Shown in pieces: positions 17,051 through 26,065 of a stretch of DNA of 64,000 nucleotides. The first letter of the stretch is position 1. Each line of letters starts with the position of its first letter. The notes beneath the pieces are model-generated. The model was not told the origin of the DNA, made no database searches, and saw nothing but the letters and a program-made list of their open reading frames with translations. Position numbers and translations under genes: made by a program. Source of the stretch: Bacillota bacterium (lineage in GTDB: Bacteria; Bacillota; UBA4882; UBA8346); contig JAEZCE010000093.1 in assembly GCA_023429995.1 (NCBI GenBank), positions 1 to 64,000 of the forward strand. The letters run 5' to 3'.

Positions 17051-19255
17051 CTATTTGAAAAAGTGTCCGATCCCCATATAATAGACGGATTCGAAATTTT
17101 CTTTAAAGCTTACGCAAAGAAACAATGGGCCAAGGAGCGTGGGGCTTATAATACCAACGGACAAATCATTTTTCATTCCAGAGTCCGCCCCATGATCATA
17201 AATTCCGCCATGTTCGAGCCAAACTCCTAAACAGATATTTGAGTCCAATGGAGTCAGTTTTTTTAAAAGGCCGATGCTTCCCCAAAAATAGTTAGCGCCT
17301 TGAAATTCATCAAATCCATAGGCCCCCATCCGGAATAATCCCCCCAACTTATATTGTTGCGGTAAAGGTATATTGTCGGTATTAGAGATTCCGCCGGCAA
17401 TCCCTGTAAAGAGGGAAATATTCCGTCCTATAGGGCAACTCCACAGCACTCTATTTTCAAAAGTGCCAAAATCACTTGCGCTATTGGGAGTGTCGAAATA
17501 CCAAATAGCCTTGGAATGGATTGTTAAACCCCGCAAGGGCAGCAGTGGATCGTTAGCTGAACGAAACGTCCATTGGAAATGGGCCGTTTGAACTTCCCCG
17601 GTATAATCGGAGTCCAAAGATTCTCCGACAGTAACCCTCGTTCGCTGATACTCTTGAACAAAACCCAAACGGAATTCTGAAAATTCATGGAGGTTGTATC
17701 CCAGATCAAAGTTGACCCCATAGTTTAAAATTTGATAATCTGTGATTCGGCTGCCCGAACTGAATAAACTATCATCCACTTTTTTTACAAAAACAGCGGG
17801 CGCCACAAACCAGCGGCTATCCGGAAATTGTTTATAGAGTTCAGTCAGGAAACCGGAATTACTGCCCAAATTCAAGTCCAATCTTAACTCGGAGTCGGTT
17901 CCGGCCATATTCATGGATATGATTCGTACACCAATCCCATTCTCACTTTGGCTGGAACCGAAGGTCATTTGGAGGTTGGAACGGATAAAGGGAGGTCCGT
18001 AAGTCTTTTCCTGGATATAAATCATTAAAACCGGTTCTTCATCCAGAATTGCAAATTCATAGGACAACGATTCGTACAGGCTGGAACCCATGAGAGCGGT
18101 TAGTTCTTTTTCGAGCCGGGAAGTATCGACCGGTTCGCCGATATATTTCTGGAAACGGTTTTGAATATCTGTTCTGACTGTTTCAGACGTTGTCACAATT
18201 TTAATATGCTGTGGAATTGGCATGTCCGTTATTACACGTTGCTTCCGTTGTTGCAAATACTGTTGCCAGGAAGATTCATCAAGAGCGTACTTGAGAAGGG
18301 AGATTCTTTGTTGTTCGACAGCTTGATATCCCAGTGCAATATAATGTTCAGCCGCCCCCCATTGGTAAAGACCCAATTCGGTAATTGTAGGCTCAAGCAA
18401 AATATCGGCATGAATAACGGAACGCTTGACATTTTGTCCAGTTACCGTATCTAGGGTTCTGGATATGACGGTACCGATATTTTCAGGCTGATTGTTTGGA
18501 AGCGGTGATGCGATATTGACTGCAATGATAACATCGGCTCCCATCTTTTTCACTACGTCAACGGGAACATTGTTAAGGATTCCACCGTCCACCAATAACC
18601 GGCCGTTATATTCTACCGGATGAAAAACACCGGGTATTGACATGGTTGCCCGGAGCGCTTTTTCAAGCGAACCGTTTTCCAGCACTACGGATTCACCATT
18701 GCGAATGTCGGTGGCAATGCATTTAAAGGGAATCGGAAGATTATTAAAGTTGGTTACCAGGGAATAAGGCAGGGTGATTCGGCTTAAAAGCATGTCGACT
18801 TTATAAATATTAAGGCCGCTGGGAAGGGTCAGTTTGCCGTACCGGAGCCCTAAACCTGAAAGGGGATATTCCTGTTCATCTTCTTTTCTGCGAAAATCCA
18901 TGGAGTCATAAGGGGGAACAGGATTGAACAGACCATTCCAATCGATACGGGTGACCAAATCTTCGATATCTTGGGGGCTCATTCCCATTGAGTAACAAGC
19001 GCCTAAAAGACCTCCCATACTGGTCCCCGCGATATAATCAATGGGGATATGATTTTCTTCGAGCCATTTAAGAATTCCAATTTGGGCAAATCCACCGGCT
19101 GCGCCGCCTCCAAGGGCTAATCCTATTTTTAAAGAGGGTGTTTCATTACTGGGTAAGGCCATTTCGGCCTGTACATAAGACAGCGCAAATCCATGGATTA
19201 AAATAAAAACCAATAACACAGATCTGAGACAGCGGCATAAGCGGTTTTGTTTCAT
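17051..19255 (-). CDS. Patatin-like phospholipase with Omp85-type outer-membrane barrel
   Basis: A 734-residue protein. ATG 19255 is preferred to TTG 19261 because AAAGGTG is then properly spaced. A signal peptide (1-31) precedes a patatin domain (about 43-310) with the glycine-rich oxyanion motif LALGGGAAGG, nucleophile Ser79 in GTSMGG and the catalytic Asp223 in DGG. Next comes a POTRA-like segment (about 345-410), then a bacterial surface antigen/Omp85 barrel ending with an aromatic residue near the C-terminus (GHFFK). Such fusions (RssA plus Bac_surface_Ag) sit in the outer membrane and hydrolyse lipids. This is direct evidence for a diderm envelope. It is transcribed towards the TetR gene, apart from its neighbours. 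Confidence 0.92.
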   Translation of the reverse strand: MKQNRLCRCLRSVLLVFILIHGFALSYVQAEMALPSNETPSLKIGLALGGGAAGGFAQIGILKWLEENHIPIDYIAGTSMGGLLGACYSMGMSPQDIEDLVTRIDWNGLFNPVPPYDSMDFRRKEDEQEYPLSGLGLRYGKLTLPSGLNIYKVDMLLSRITLPYSLVTNFNNLPIPFKCIATDIRNGESVVLENGSLEKALRATMSIPGVFHPVEYNGRLLVDGGILNNVPVDVVKKMGADVIIAVNIASPLPNNQPENIGTVISRTLDTVTGQNVKRSVIHADILLEPTITELGLYQWGAAEHYIALGYQAVEQQRISLLKYALDESSWQQYLQQRKQRVITDMPIPQHIKIVTTSETVRTDIQNRFQKYIGEPVDTSRLEKELTALMGSSLYESLSYEFAILDEEPVLMIYIQEKTYGPPFIRSNLQMTFGSSQSENGIGVRIISMNMAGTDSELRLDLNLGSNSGFLTELYKQFPDSRWFVAPAVFVKKVDDSLFSSGSRITDYQILNYGVNFDLGYNLHEFSEFRLGFVQEYQRTRVTVGESLDSDYTGEVQTAHFQWTFRSANDPLLPLRGLTIHSKAIWYFDTPNSASDFGTFENRVLWSCPIGRNISLFTGIAGGISNTDNIPLPQQYKLGGLFRMGAYGFDEFQGANYFWGSIGLLKKLTPLDSNICLGVWLEHGGIYDHGADSGMKNDLSVGIISPTLLGPLFLCVSFKENFESVYYMGIGHFFK

Positions 19256-19547
19256 CGTCAAGCACCTTTATGAATCTGGGATTTTTCGATAAATTTGTTT
19301 TTCCAATTTCATGGTAATTTGCTTTACAAACAGTGTGACATTTTTGGGGAACTCTTAATCGATCGACGATAAAGATAAACAAATATTGCATCCTTTTTTG
19401 TGAAATTCAGGTGATTGTGTCGCAAATTAAAATGATTGGAGGCTGTTACCGGCCTAAATACCCTATGGAATTTCCCCCAAAGGAAACACGAAAGAAGGAC
19501 AGAAGGGGTATCTGTTATTTCGGCAGAATTCGGATGAATGGCTCGGG

Positions 19548-20144
19548 TCATAATTTCTTTGTTAGGCTTAAGGAATATCCGCCTGCGTTATATGCAGGAT
19601 TATGGTCTCCTGAAAAATGGCCATTGGAAACATGCATCCATTTATATCCGAAATTGAAAACCAAATGATCGGTAAGTTGATATCTGAATTTTGGACCCAT
19701 TCGCCACATAAAATTATAGACTCTCCCATCAGCAGGAAAATCTTCATTATAAAGTATGATACCCACACTTATATCCAAGGTCAGTGATGAATGGAATCCT
19801 TGAAATAGGTTATCACGCATCTGCCAAACAGGCCCAATGCCAAAGGCCGAACTGGTAAGTGTTTTTTGATGGTAAAAGATTTCGCCCCAGGCGCGGGTGA
19901 TTGTAAAACCATAATAAAATGAGAAATGGTCATTGTTGGATGTTTCCTTCAATATATTCAATGAGAGTGTGTCGATTTTTCGATTATCCAGAAGCGGAGT
20001 CAAATACTCCAATTCAAATTCGAATTCCGGCGGGGCCTCACAGAACTGGGGAGAATCATTTGCAGTTCCATTGCCAAAAGAATTGAACGGTAAAACGATA
20101 ATGAAAACAATAGCGATCAAAAAGGCCCAAAACATTTTTTGCAT
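19548..20144 (-). CDS. PagL-like lipid A 3-O-deacylase (acyloxyacyl hydrolase family)
   Basis: A 198-residue protein with a signal peptide (about 1-25) and alternating beta-strand composition. Near the C-terminus is the PagL hallmark region YKWMHVSNGHFSGDHNPAYN, containing the H-x-S-N catalytic pair (His and Ser) and the NP motif. PagL is an outer-membrane enzyme that removes the 3-O acyl chain of lipid A. Its presence suggests this organism makes lipopolysaccharide. It lies upstream of the patatin/Omp85 gene on the same strand, 290 nt away. A general OmpW-like barrel is the alternative, but the motif favours PagL. Confidence 0.82.
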   Translation of the reverse strand: MQKMFWAFLIAIVFIIVLPFNSFGNGTANDSPQFCEAPPEFEFELEYLTPLLDNRKIDTLSLNILKETSNNDHFSFYYGFTITRAWGEIFYHQKTLTSSAFGIGPVWQMRDNLFQGFHSSLTLDISVGIILYNEDFPADGRVYNFMWRMGPKFRYQLTDHLVFNFGYKWMHVSNGHFSGDHNPAYNAGGYSLSLTKKL

Positions 20145-20385
20145 AATGTTCCATCCCCTTTGAAATTGAGTGGATAGTATCAGAATTCTTTGCGGTGGTA
20201 AATGGAGGAATACCCCTATTGATGATAGTGGCGACTTAGTTTATAATATTAGGCTGTTTAAAACGATACTTCATTACCTTATGCGCGGGGGTGAAACAAT
20301 ATGCATAGGAAAGGTTTAGTTGATATCCTTTGGAGTCAATAGTATCTCAATATGAGGTAGGCGGGTAATACCTTGGAGATTAAAT

Positions 20386-20715
20386 TCAATCTACAATCAA
20401 TAGTTTGACGCCATTTTCAGTATAAGAGCGGTGAGCGTCGGTGTTATCAGCCACCAAGTAGCCCATCCCTTTGGTAAGGGTTTGTTTTTTCCCGTTCTTC
20501 AGCTCCGATACGAATGATCCATCCAATACAAATAACGCATGTCCCTTTTCACACCAATGATCAGCTAAATATCCCGGGGTATATTCGACAATTCGGATTC
20601 GAATGTCGCCTCTTTGGACGGTTTTCCATAAGGCCTTGCCGGTAAACCCGGCGTGCTCTTGGGGAGGGATGTTCTCTAAATCAAATACTTCAAAGGGGAT
20701 GTTTTTAATTTCCAT
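20386..20715 (-). CDS. DHCW-motif cupin protein
   Basis: A 109-residue single-domain cupin. ATG 20715 is preceded by AAAGGAG. The motif DHWCEKGHALFVLDG defines the DHCW cupin group, and histidines and Glu in this stretch are likely metal ligands. The function of the family is not established; members are small cytoplasmic proteins. It is 30 nt from no other gene and appears monocistronic; the pentapeptide-repeat gene upstream on the genome map is also on the minus strand but separated by a gap. Confidence 0.8.
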   Translation of the reverse strand: MEIKNIPFEVFDLENIPPQEHAGFTGKALWKTVQRGDIRIRIVEYTPGYLADHWCEKGHALFVLDGSFVSELKNGKKQTLTKGMGYLVADNTDAHRSYTENGVKLLIVD

Positions 20716-20784
20716 AAGGGGACTCCTTTAATTCGTGTAATGTCCATCAAGAGTAAGCCGATTCCAATTCAATGGGACAGGTCA

Positions 20785-21354
20785 TTATGCTTCGGACAAA
20801 TCCGATGGATTAAAAACGGTTGAGCCGATGAGAGCTTTGGATAAATTAGCGCGATGAAGGATGGAGCCGGAAAAATCGGCATGGCTTAAATCGGCGTTGC
20901 TAAAATTAACATCATAGGAAGTGATATTCCTAAAATCGGCATGAGATAAATTGGCTCCACTTAGGTCGGTATCGAGAAAGTGGGCGTTTTGGAAGTTGGC
21001 GTGCTCAAAATTCCCTCCGGATAGATTGGCTTTATAAAATTCAACGTTTCGGAGATCGGCGTTTTTAAAAATGATTTTTGAGAAAAGTGTATGGTTGGGG
21101 TTCACACCGGATAAGTCGGCCCCGATTAAACGGGCGCCCGAAAAAATGGCTCCGGAAAGATAAGCTCCGCTTAAATTGGCCTTTTCAAGATTGGCTCCGC
21201 GAAGATTGACGTTGACAAAGTTGACTTTGGAAAGATTTAAACCGATTAACAGCGCGTGGGAAAGATTGGGTTTGATCTCTTCGTTTTCTTCTCGCCATTG
21301 ATTCCAAATTCTTGGGCCAAGTTTCAGGATTTGTATCAGGTACTGGTTGGGCAT
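20785..21354 (-). CDS. Pentapeptide-repeat protein
   Basis: The start at ATG 21354 (MPNQYLIQ) is chosen because AGGAGGTGGCAAC precedes it; the longer frame to 21393 has no ribosome site. The 189-residue protein holds more than 25 tandem A(D/N)LXX pentapeptides (NLRGANLEKANLSGAYLSGA...), predicting a right-handed quadrilateral beta-helix. An N-terminal stretch of about 30 residues (WNQWREENEEIKPNLSHA) is typical of this subgroup. Some such proteins mimic DNA and protect gyrase, but most have no known function, so I assign none. Confidence 0.88.
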   Translation of the reverse strand: MPNQYLIQILKLGPRIWNQWREENEEIKPNLSHALLIGLNLSKVNFVNVNLRGANLEKANLSGAYLSGAIFSGARLIGADLSGVNPNHTLFSKIIFKNADLRNVEFYKANLSGGNFEHANFQNAHFLDTDLSGANLSHADFRNITSYDVNFSNADLSHADFSGSILHRANLSKALIGSTVFNPSDLSEA

Positions 21355-21634
21355 GTTGCCACCTCCTGTTAAATTACTCCACACGATGACCATACGATAT
21401 ATTTCCCGGGCTCACGACGATTCCGGGATTGATTGCCGTATTCCGGAAGTTTTTAGCATGGCCCATCAACAATAATAACGTAATATTCTTTTGTTTTTGC
21501 AGAATTCCTTTCTTTTTTTGAATTTTTTAAATTAGCCCAACCATCGGGGTTCTTCTTCCGTAATTTAATGTCTTCCGGCAGGATTTTATTTCTGCTTATG
21601 GAATAACCTATAGTCTAAGGAAGGGGCATCCATT

Positions 21635-22852
21635 TTGGCTTCCAAGTATATTACCGTTTCTCAGCTGACATACGCGTTAAAGCGATTAATAGAAGATAAT
21701 GTTACCCTGGAAGGGGTTTGGGTGCAGGGAGAGATCTCGAACTTTACGAGACACTCCTCGGGGCATCTTTATTTTACGTTGAAAGATGAAGGGGCCTGTT
21801 TGAAGTGTGTGATGTTCAAGTCCCAGGCCTGGACTTTGAAGTTTAAGCCATCCGATGGACAAGCGGTATCCGTACAGGGACGGCTTGGAATTTATGAAAA
21901 AAGCGGTCAATATCAGTTCTATGTTGAATTGATGGAACCGGCTGGACTCGGCAGTCTTTATCAGGCTTTTGAGAAGCTCAAGACCAAGCTGGAACAGGAA
22001 GGGTTGTTTGATCCGAAACGCAAAAAGCCCTTGCCTCCTTTGCCCCAGCAAGTAGGGTTAATCACCTCGCCAACCGGGGCGGCGATTCAGGATATGATTA
22101 AAATATTGCACCGCAGGCGGCCAAACCTGGATATTCTAATTATTCCCGCACAGGTTCAGGGGGAAGAGGCGCCGCAAAGTTTAATCAAAGCCCTGAATCA
22201 GGCGGAACGGTTTAAAAATCTCGATTTGGTGATTATCGGCAGAGGCGGGGGTTCGCTGGAAGAATTATGGGCTTTTAACGATGAGGCTCTGGCCCGGACG
22301 ATTGCCGATTTCTCAAAACCCATTATTTCTGCGGTAGGCCACGAAACAGATTTTACGATTGCTGATTTTGTGTCAGACTTACGGGCGCCTACGCCATCGG
22401 CTGCGGCGGAACTGGCGGTGCCGGATGAGGGCGCCTTGCATCGAAATTTAAATGTTTTAAAGAAACGGCTTGCCAATGCAATCAGTCAAAAGTTGCAGCG
22501 CTACCGCAGAGACTTACAAAGGTTGAAAACGAGCCGGATCTTTGCTGTTCCGCTTCAGGGGATTCATACGCGCCGGCAAGAACTTGACATCCTGCGGGAG
22601 CGATCCATTCGGCAGTTAAGACAGGATTTATATATAAAAAGGGAATTATATTGTAAAGCTCTTGGTAAATTGGATGCTTTGAGTCCCTTGGCTACGTTAT
22701 CCCGTGGCTACTCCATCACCCAAAAGGCTGATGGTGGTTTTGTCAAAGACAGCGACTTGATAGAGATCGGGGAGAAGGTCAAGATTACATTAGCGGCAGG
22801 GGTTCTATGCTGTGAAGTGAAAGATAAATATAAGGGGAGCCGAAATGAGTAA
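21635..22852 (+). CDS. xseA: Exodeoxyribonuclease VII large subunit
   Basis: A 405-residue XseA from TTG 21635 with AAGGAAGGGG upstream. The N-terminal OB-fold (GVWVQGEISNFTRHSSGHLYF) is followed by the catalytic domain with GLITSPTGAAIQDM and GRGGGSLEELWAFND. The C-terminal segment carries the usual coiled coil and LSRGYSIT. With XseB it degrades single-stranded DNA in both directions. It opens the gene set xseA-xseB-prenyl synthase-DUF212-OLE-oapA-dxs and overlaps xseB by 8 nt. Confidence 0.96.
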   Translation: MASKYITVSQLTYALKRLIEDNVTLEGVWVQGEISNFTRHSSGHLYFTLKDEGACLKCVMFKSQAWTLKFKPSDGQAVSVQGRLGIYEKSGQYQFYVELMEPAGLGSLYQAFEKLKTKLEQEGLFDPKRKKPLPPLPQQVGLITSPTGAAIQDMIKILHRRRPNLDILIIPAQVQGEEAPQSLIKALNQAERFKNLDLVIIGRGGGSLEELWAFNDEALARTIADFSKPIISAVGHETDFTIADFVSDLRAPTPSAAAELAVPDEGALHRNLNVLKKRLANAISQKLQRYRRDLQRLKTSRIFAVPLQGIHTRRQELDILRERSIRQLRQDLYIKRELYCKALGKLDALSPLATLSRGYSITQKADGGFVKDSDLIEIGEKVKITLAAGVLCCEVKDKYKGSRNE

Positions 22853-23105
22853 GACCAAAGAAGGGAAACCCAGTGAACGTAATTATGAAGAGGCAGTGGC
22901 CCGGTTGGAGGAAATTGTCGGGCAGTTGGAGGAAGGTAATCTGCCCTTGGAAACAAGCTTGACTTTGTTTGAAGAGGGGATCGGACTGGCCAAATATTGT
23001 TCGGAGAAACTCGATGCCGCAGAGGGCCGCCTGCAGATTTTACTGGGGTTTAACGAACAAGGGCCGCAGATCGGGGATTTTAAATTAAAACCGGAGGAGG
23101 AATAA
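22845..23105 (+). CDS. xseB: Exodeoxyribonuclease VII small subunit
   Basis: An 86-residue XseB with the signature YEEAVARLEEIVGQLEEGNLPLE in the N-terminal half and the helical hairpin LFEEGIGLAKYCSEKL. It overlaps xseA and ends 2 nt before the prenyl synthase start, so it belongs to the same transcript. The length is normal. Confidence 0.95.
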   Translation: MSKTKEGKPSERNYEEAVARLEEIVGQLEEGNLPLETSLTLFEEGIGLAKYCSEKLDAAEGRLQILLGFNEQGPQIGDFKLKPEEE

Positions 23106-23107
23106 CC

Positions 23108-24202
23108 TTGGTAGTTGTCACGGCGACAAAAGATGTGTTCATCAGGGAGCTTAAGGCGAGGGAGCCGTTAGTTGCCGGGGTCTTTCATCGGGAACGCTAT
23201 CAAAAGAGCTTTCGCCCGGAACCTCTTTATCAGGCGGTTTACTCTTATTTGCGGCGGCCCGCTAAACGGCTTAGACCGGGGATTTTGTTGTTTTGCTGCG
23301 GCGCGGTGGGTGGACAAGAAGAACAGGCTTTGTTGGCTGCTGCTGCTGTAGAGGTTTACCATACCTGGACTTTGGTTCACGACGACATTATTGATAATGA
23401 CTCCAAAAGGAGGGGACTGCCCACCGTTCATGAGGAGATGCGCTTGGAAGCTTTAACGTGGGGATGTAATGAAATCGACGCTGCCCATATGGGACGGAAT
23501 ATCGCCATTTTGGCAGGGGATTTGCAGCATGCGTGGGCGGTTCGGTTATTACTGGATTCTGCTGAATTAGGCGTAACTCCTCAGGTAATTTTGGATTTGG
23601 TGCGACGGATGGAGGATGATTTAACCAACGGGCTGGTGGCGGGGGAGGCCTTGGATGTCTTATTTTCTACCAAACCCATTGGCGCTATGAAGGAAGCCGA
23701 TGTTTTGGAAATGTTGGAACTTAAAACCGGTGTATTATATGAATTCGCTGCAGTAGCCGGCGCTTCCATCGGCTTAGGGGAAATAAAGGCCGAAAATCAT
23801 CTGATCGACCGCTTGGGCAGGTTCGCTCGTCGTTGTGGCACGGCTTTTCAACTTCAGGATGATATTTTGGGGATTACGGGCGATGAGCAATTGCTGGGAA
23901 AAGCAGTGGGTTCCGATATCCGGGAAGGCAAGCGGACAACCATTGTTTTACATGCCTATCAAAATGCCTCTGCAAGCGAACGGCGTATTCTTGAGGCGAC
24001 CCTGGGAAATCCCGAGGCGTCCGTTTCAGAAGTGGCTGAAGTTCGCCAAATATTGCTTAAAAATCAAGGGGTTGAGTATACCAATCAATTGGCAAAGTCT
24101 ATTGTGGCGGAGGCCATGGAGGAGCTATCCCCCCTCCCGCCGTCAATGTACAAAGAATTATTGTTAGCCTGGGCCGGGTATGTGGTGAACCGCGAATTTT
24201 AG
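23108..24202 (+). CDS. Polyprenyl (farnesyl/geranylgeranyl-type) diphosphate synthase
   Basis: A 364-residue trans-prenyltransferase from TTG 23108 with GGAGGAGG upstream. The first Asp-rich motif is LVHDDIIDND and the second QLQDDILG; RRPAKRLRPG contributes the diphosphate-binding Lys/Arg. It is some 65 residues longer than IspA, closer to longer-chain or archaeal-type synthases, so the product length is uncertain. It builds isoprenoid diphosphates from the IPP supplied by the MEP pathway, whose first enzyme (Dxs) is encoded 1.9 kb downstream. It is ispA-like in genomic position. Confidence 0.92.
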   Translation: MVVVTATKDVFIRELKAREPLVAGVFHRERYQKSFRPEPLYQAVYSYLRRPAKRLRPGILLFCCGAVGGQEEQALLAAAAVEVYHTWTLVHDDIIDNDSKRRGLPTVHEEMRLEALTWGCNEIDAAHMGRNIAILAGDLQHAWAVRLLLDSAELGVTPQVILDLVRRMEDDLTNGLVAGEALDVLFSTKPIGAMKEADVLEMLELKTGVLYEFAAVAGASIGLGEIKAENHLIDRLGRFARRCGTAFQLQDDILGITGDEQLLGKAVGSDIREGKRTTIVLHAYQNASASERRILEATLGNPEASVSEVAEVRQILLKNQGVEYTNQLAKSIVAEAMEELSPLPPSMYKELLLAWAGYVVNREF

Positions 24203-24214
24203 GAGGAACGCAAA

Positions 24215-24667
24215 TTGGAGTTTCGAGATTTCTTCAAGGAAATTGCCTACAACCATTGTCTATGGGTAGCTCTTTTTGCGTGGTTTGTGGCTTCCGCACT
24301 GAAAGTAATTTTTAATTTTATCAAAGAGAAAAAAATTAATTTTAAACGTTTTGTGGGGTCCGGGGGAATGCCCAGCACGCATTCGGCATTAGTGGCCTCC
24401 CTAGCCACAGCTGTTGGGATTGAGACCGGATGGAACAGCGCTTATACCGCAACCGCTATAATTCTCGCCTGCATTGTAATGTATGATGCTTCAGGAGTCA
24501 GACTGGCGGCCAGTCGGCAAGCGGCCACTCTCAATAAAATTATTGATGAAATGTTTCAGGAGGGTGAATTTCATCCTGAACATCTAAAGGAGTTGCTTGG
24601 ACATACACCAATTGAAGTTATCGCCGGCGCGACTTTAGGGATCGTGATTGCCGTCATTTGCGCTTAA
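24215..24667 (+). CDS. DUF212 divergent PAP2-type membrane phosphatase
   Basis: A 150-residue protein starting at TTG 24215, with AGGAGG 8 nt upstream. Two or three TM segments flank the motif GSGGMPSTHSALVASLATAVG, which resembles the SRSTH motif of PAP2 phosphatases; MYDASGVRLAASRQA is also characteristic. Activity on a prenyl or lipid phosphate is suggested by the family and by the adjacent prenyl synthase, but it is not established. It is the last protein gene before the OLE RNA. Confidence 0.88.
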   Translation: MEFRDFFKEIAYNHCLWVALFAWFVASALKVIFNFIKEKKINFKRFVGSGGMPSTHSALVASLATAVGIETGWNSAYTATAIILACIVMYDASGVRLAASRQAATLNKIIDEMFQEGEFHPEHLKELLGHTPIEVIAGATLGIVIAVICA

Positions 24668-24785
24668 TGGGGATTGATGGGTTAAGGAATTAGATCCTGA
24701 TGTCAATCGGCTTTTCTTGCCAGGATTTTACCAATGGGCAACAATTATGGTAACAGCTTTTTTTTAGGAACAAAATAAAATATGG

Positions 24786-24791
24786 TATAAT
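24786..24791 (+). promoter_or_regulatory. -10 box of the OLE RNA promoter
   Basis: TATAAT lies 6-8 nt before the likely 5' end of OLE RNA. The -35 region (TTTAGG near 24763) is weak, so an upstream polycistronic transcript with processing is an alternative. Confidence 0.45.
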
Positions 24792-24796
24792 GGAAA

Positions 24797-25446
24797 CAGT
24801 GAGGGGATGGTGTAGTATCCTAGTCAGGGTAACCATCTTTGAAGACGGGCCTAAAAATCCGTTGCGGGCACATCGATGAAGTCCCTGGTGCTGGCCGCCG
24901 ACGCCCAGTCGGGGGTTGGTGCTGGGGGTTAAGGAGATGGGGCGATCTACAATGGCATGTAGGCGTTGACCCCTCTACCGTGGAGGCCCAAGTGCGTGGG
25001 GAACCCGGAGCGTTTCATGAAACGAAACGTTCTGAGCGAGAACCACGGCTTGGGGGTAAACCTGCATATGGTACGGGTTTCAGTACTTAGTATCGGTGCA
25101 GCGTAGCCTGCCTTGAGCGGGTTGGGAGGATATGGGTATCAAGTTACAAAGCCTCTGCAGGGTGATGTAACTCTCTGCCATTTGAAACCCAATTCCGCAA
25201 AAGAGGCTAGATGGTGGCTCGCCCTGCGGAGGAAAACTCCTAGGCTATTCTAAACTTTAGAGTTCTACCGGGGATTGCAGTGTGGACTCAGTGGTAATCC
25301 AGTCCCGTATTTGGCGACAAAACGGAAGGATCTTAAAGGGAAACCACCGCGGCGGCGACGCTACGGAGATCCTTGGGAAAACATACTGGACCTAAGCCAC
25401 AATTTTTACTCGGTAGATACCATTCCCTCCACCATATTGGCATCAT
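24797..25446 (+). ncRNA. OLE RNA (ornate large extremophilic RNA)
   Basis: About 650 nt with no credible protein-coding frame but dense GC-rich complementary segments, such as GAGCGTTTCATGAAACG and CCACCGCGGCGG. OLE RNA is about 600 nt and in Bacillota typically lies in the xseA-xseB-ispA-dxs region directly upstream of oapA, exactly the arrangement here. It forms a ribonucleoprotein at the membrane with OapA and affects growth under cold, alcohol or metal stress. The call rests on length, location and the partner gene; I have not folded it. Ends are approximate: the 5' end from a TATAAT at 24786, the 3' end from a terminator-like hairpin at 25447. Confidence 0.85.
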
Positions 25447-25466
25447 AGCCCGAAATGGGCTTTTTT
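25447..25466 (+). terminator. Short terminator-like hairpin after OLE RNA
   Basis: AGCCC (25447-25451) pairs with GGGCT (25457-25461) across a GAAAT loop, followed by TTTTT. The 5-bp stem is short, so termination is probably partial, allowing oapA and dxs to be read through. Confidence 0.6.
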
Positions 25467-25495
25467 AATGAAAAGGTGATGATAAGATTACTAGT

Positions 25496-26059
25496 TTGAA
25501 ACGGGCAATCCGAGTAGGGTTTTTTACATTAATAATTTCTTTTGTAATTTCTTTTCTGTTACAATTTTCTTTAGCTCCGTTGGTTTCAGTGCTGATTTTA
25601 TTCATTGTGGTGATTACGGGAATTCTATTTGATATTATTGGCACAGCGGTGACTGCCGCAGACGAGACTCCTTTCCATGCAATGGGCGCGGATAAGATCA
25701 GCGGCTCCAGGCAGGCGGTAGCCATGATCCGTAACGCCGACAAAGTCGCCAATTTTTGTAATGATGTGGTTGGAGATATTTGCGGTACGATTAGCGGCGC
25801 AATCATAGTCGGGGTTGCTTTGGAATTTACCCGCCGTAATTCCTTTTTACCACGGGACATAATAGATGCGTTATCAATTGCTTTGGTGGCGGCCTTTAAT
25901 GTGGGCGGAAAAGCTTTTGGAAAATCTTATGCGATGGAGAATGCCCATCAAATTGTTTTTACCGTTGGGAAATTATTCGCATATTTTAAATTCTTTAAGG
26001 TTGATCCGAAGAAGGATAATCGCCGGAGGGGCAAATCTTATACACGAAAGGCCAGATAG
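25496..26059 (+). CDS. oapA: OLE-associated membrane protein OapA
   Basis: A 187-residue membrane protein directly downstream of the OLE RNA. Hydrophobic helices span about 7-30, 31-54 and the 100-145 region. Between them is the conserved polar segment AADETPFHAMGADKISG...IRNADKVANFCNDVVGDI, and the C-terminus is very basic (KKDNRRRGKSYTRKAR), suitable for RNA contact. OapA binds OLE RNA and places it at the membrane. The TTG start at 25496 is the only common start after an in-frame stop; its ribosome site AAAGGTGAT is 16-18 nt upstream, unusually far. It ends 6 nt before dxs. Confidence 0.85.
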   Translation: MKRAIRVGFFTLIISFVISFLLQFSLAPLVSVLILFIVVITGILFDIIGTAVTAADETPFHAMGADKISGSRQAVAMIRNADKVANFCNDVVGDICGTISGAIIVGVALEFTRRNSFLPRDIIDALSIALVAAFNVGGKAFGKSYAMENAHQIVFTVGKLFAYFKFFKVDPKKDNRRRGKSYTRKAR

Positions 26060-26065
26060 GATAAG

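Noticed and set aside
24839..25090. 83-codon open frame inside the OLE RNA
   Set aside because: It has no ribosome site, its composition reflects a GC-rich structured RNA, and it lies wholly inside the ncRNA.
24797..25446. RNase P RNA or tmRNA as identity of the large structured RNA
   Set aside because: The usual RNase P signatures (GAGGAAAGTC, ACAGAA near the 3' end) and the tmRNA tRNA-like ends are not seen, while the gene neighbourhood is that of OLE RNA.
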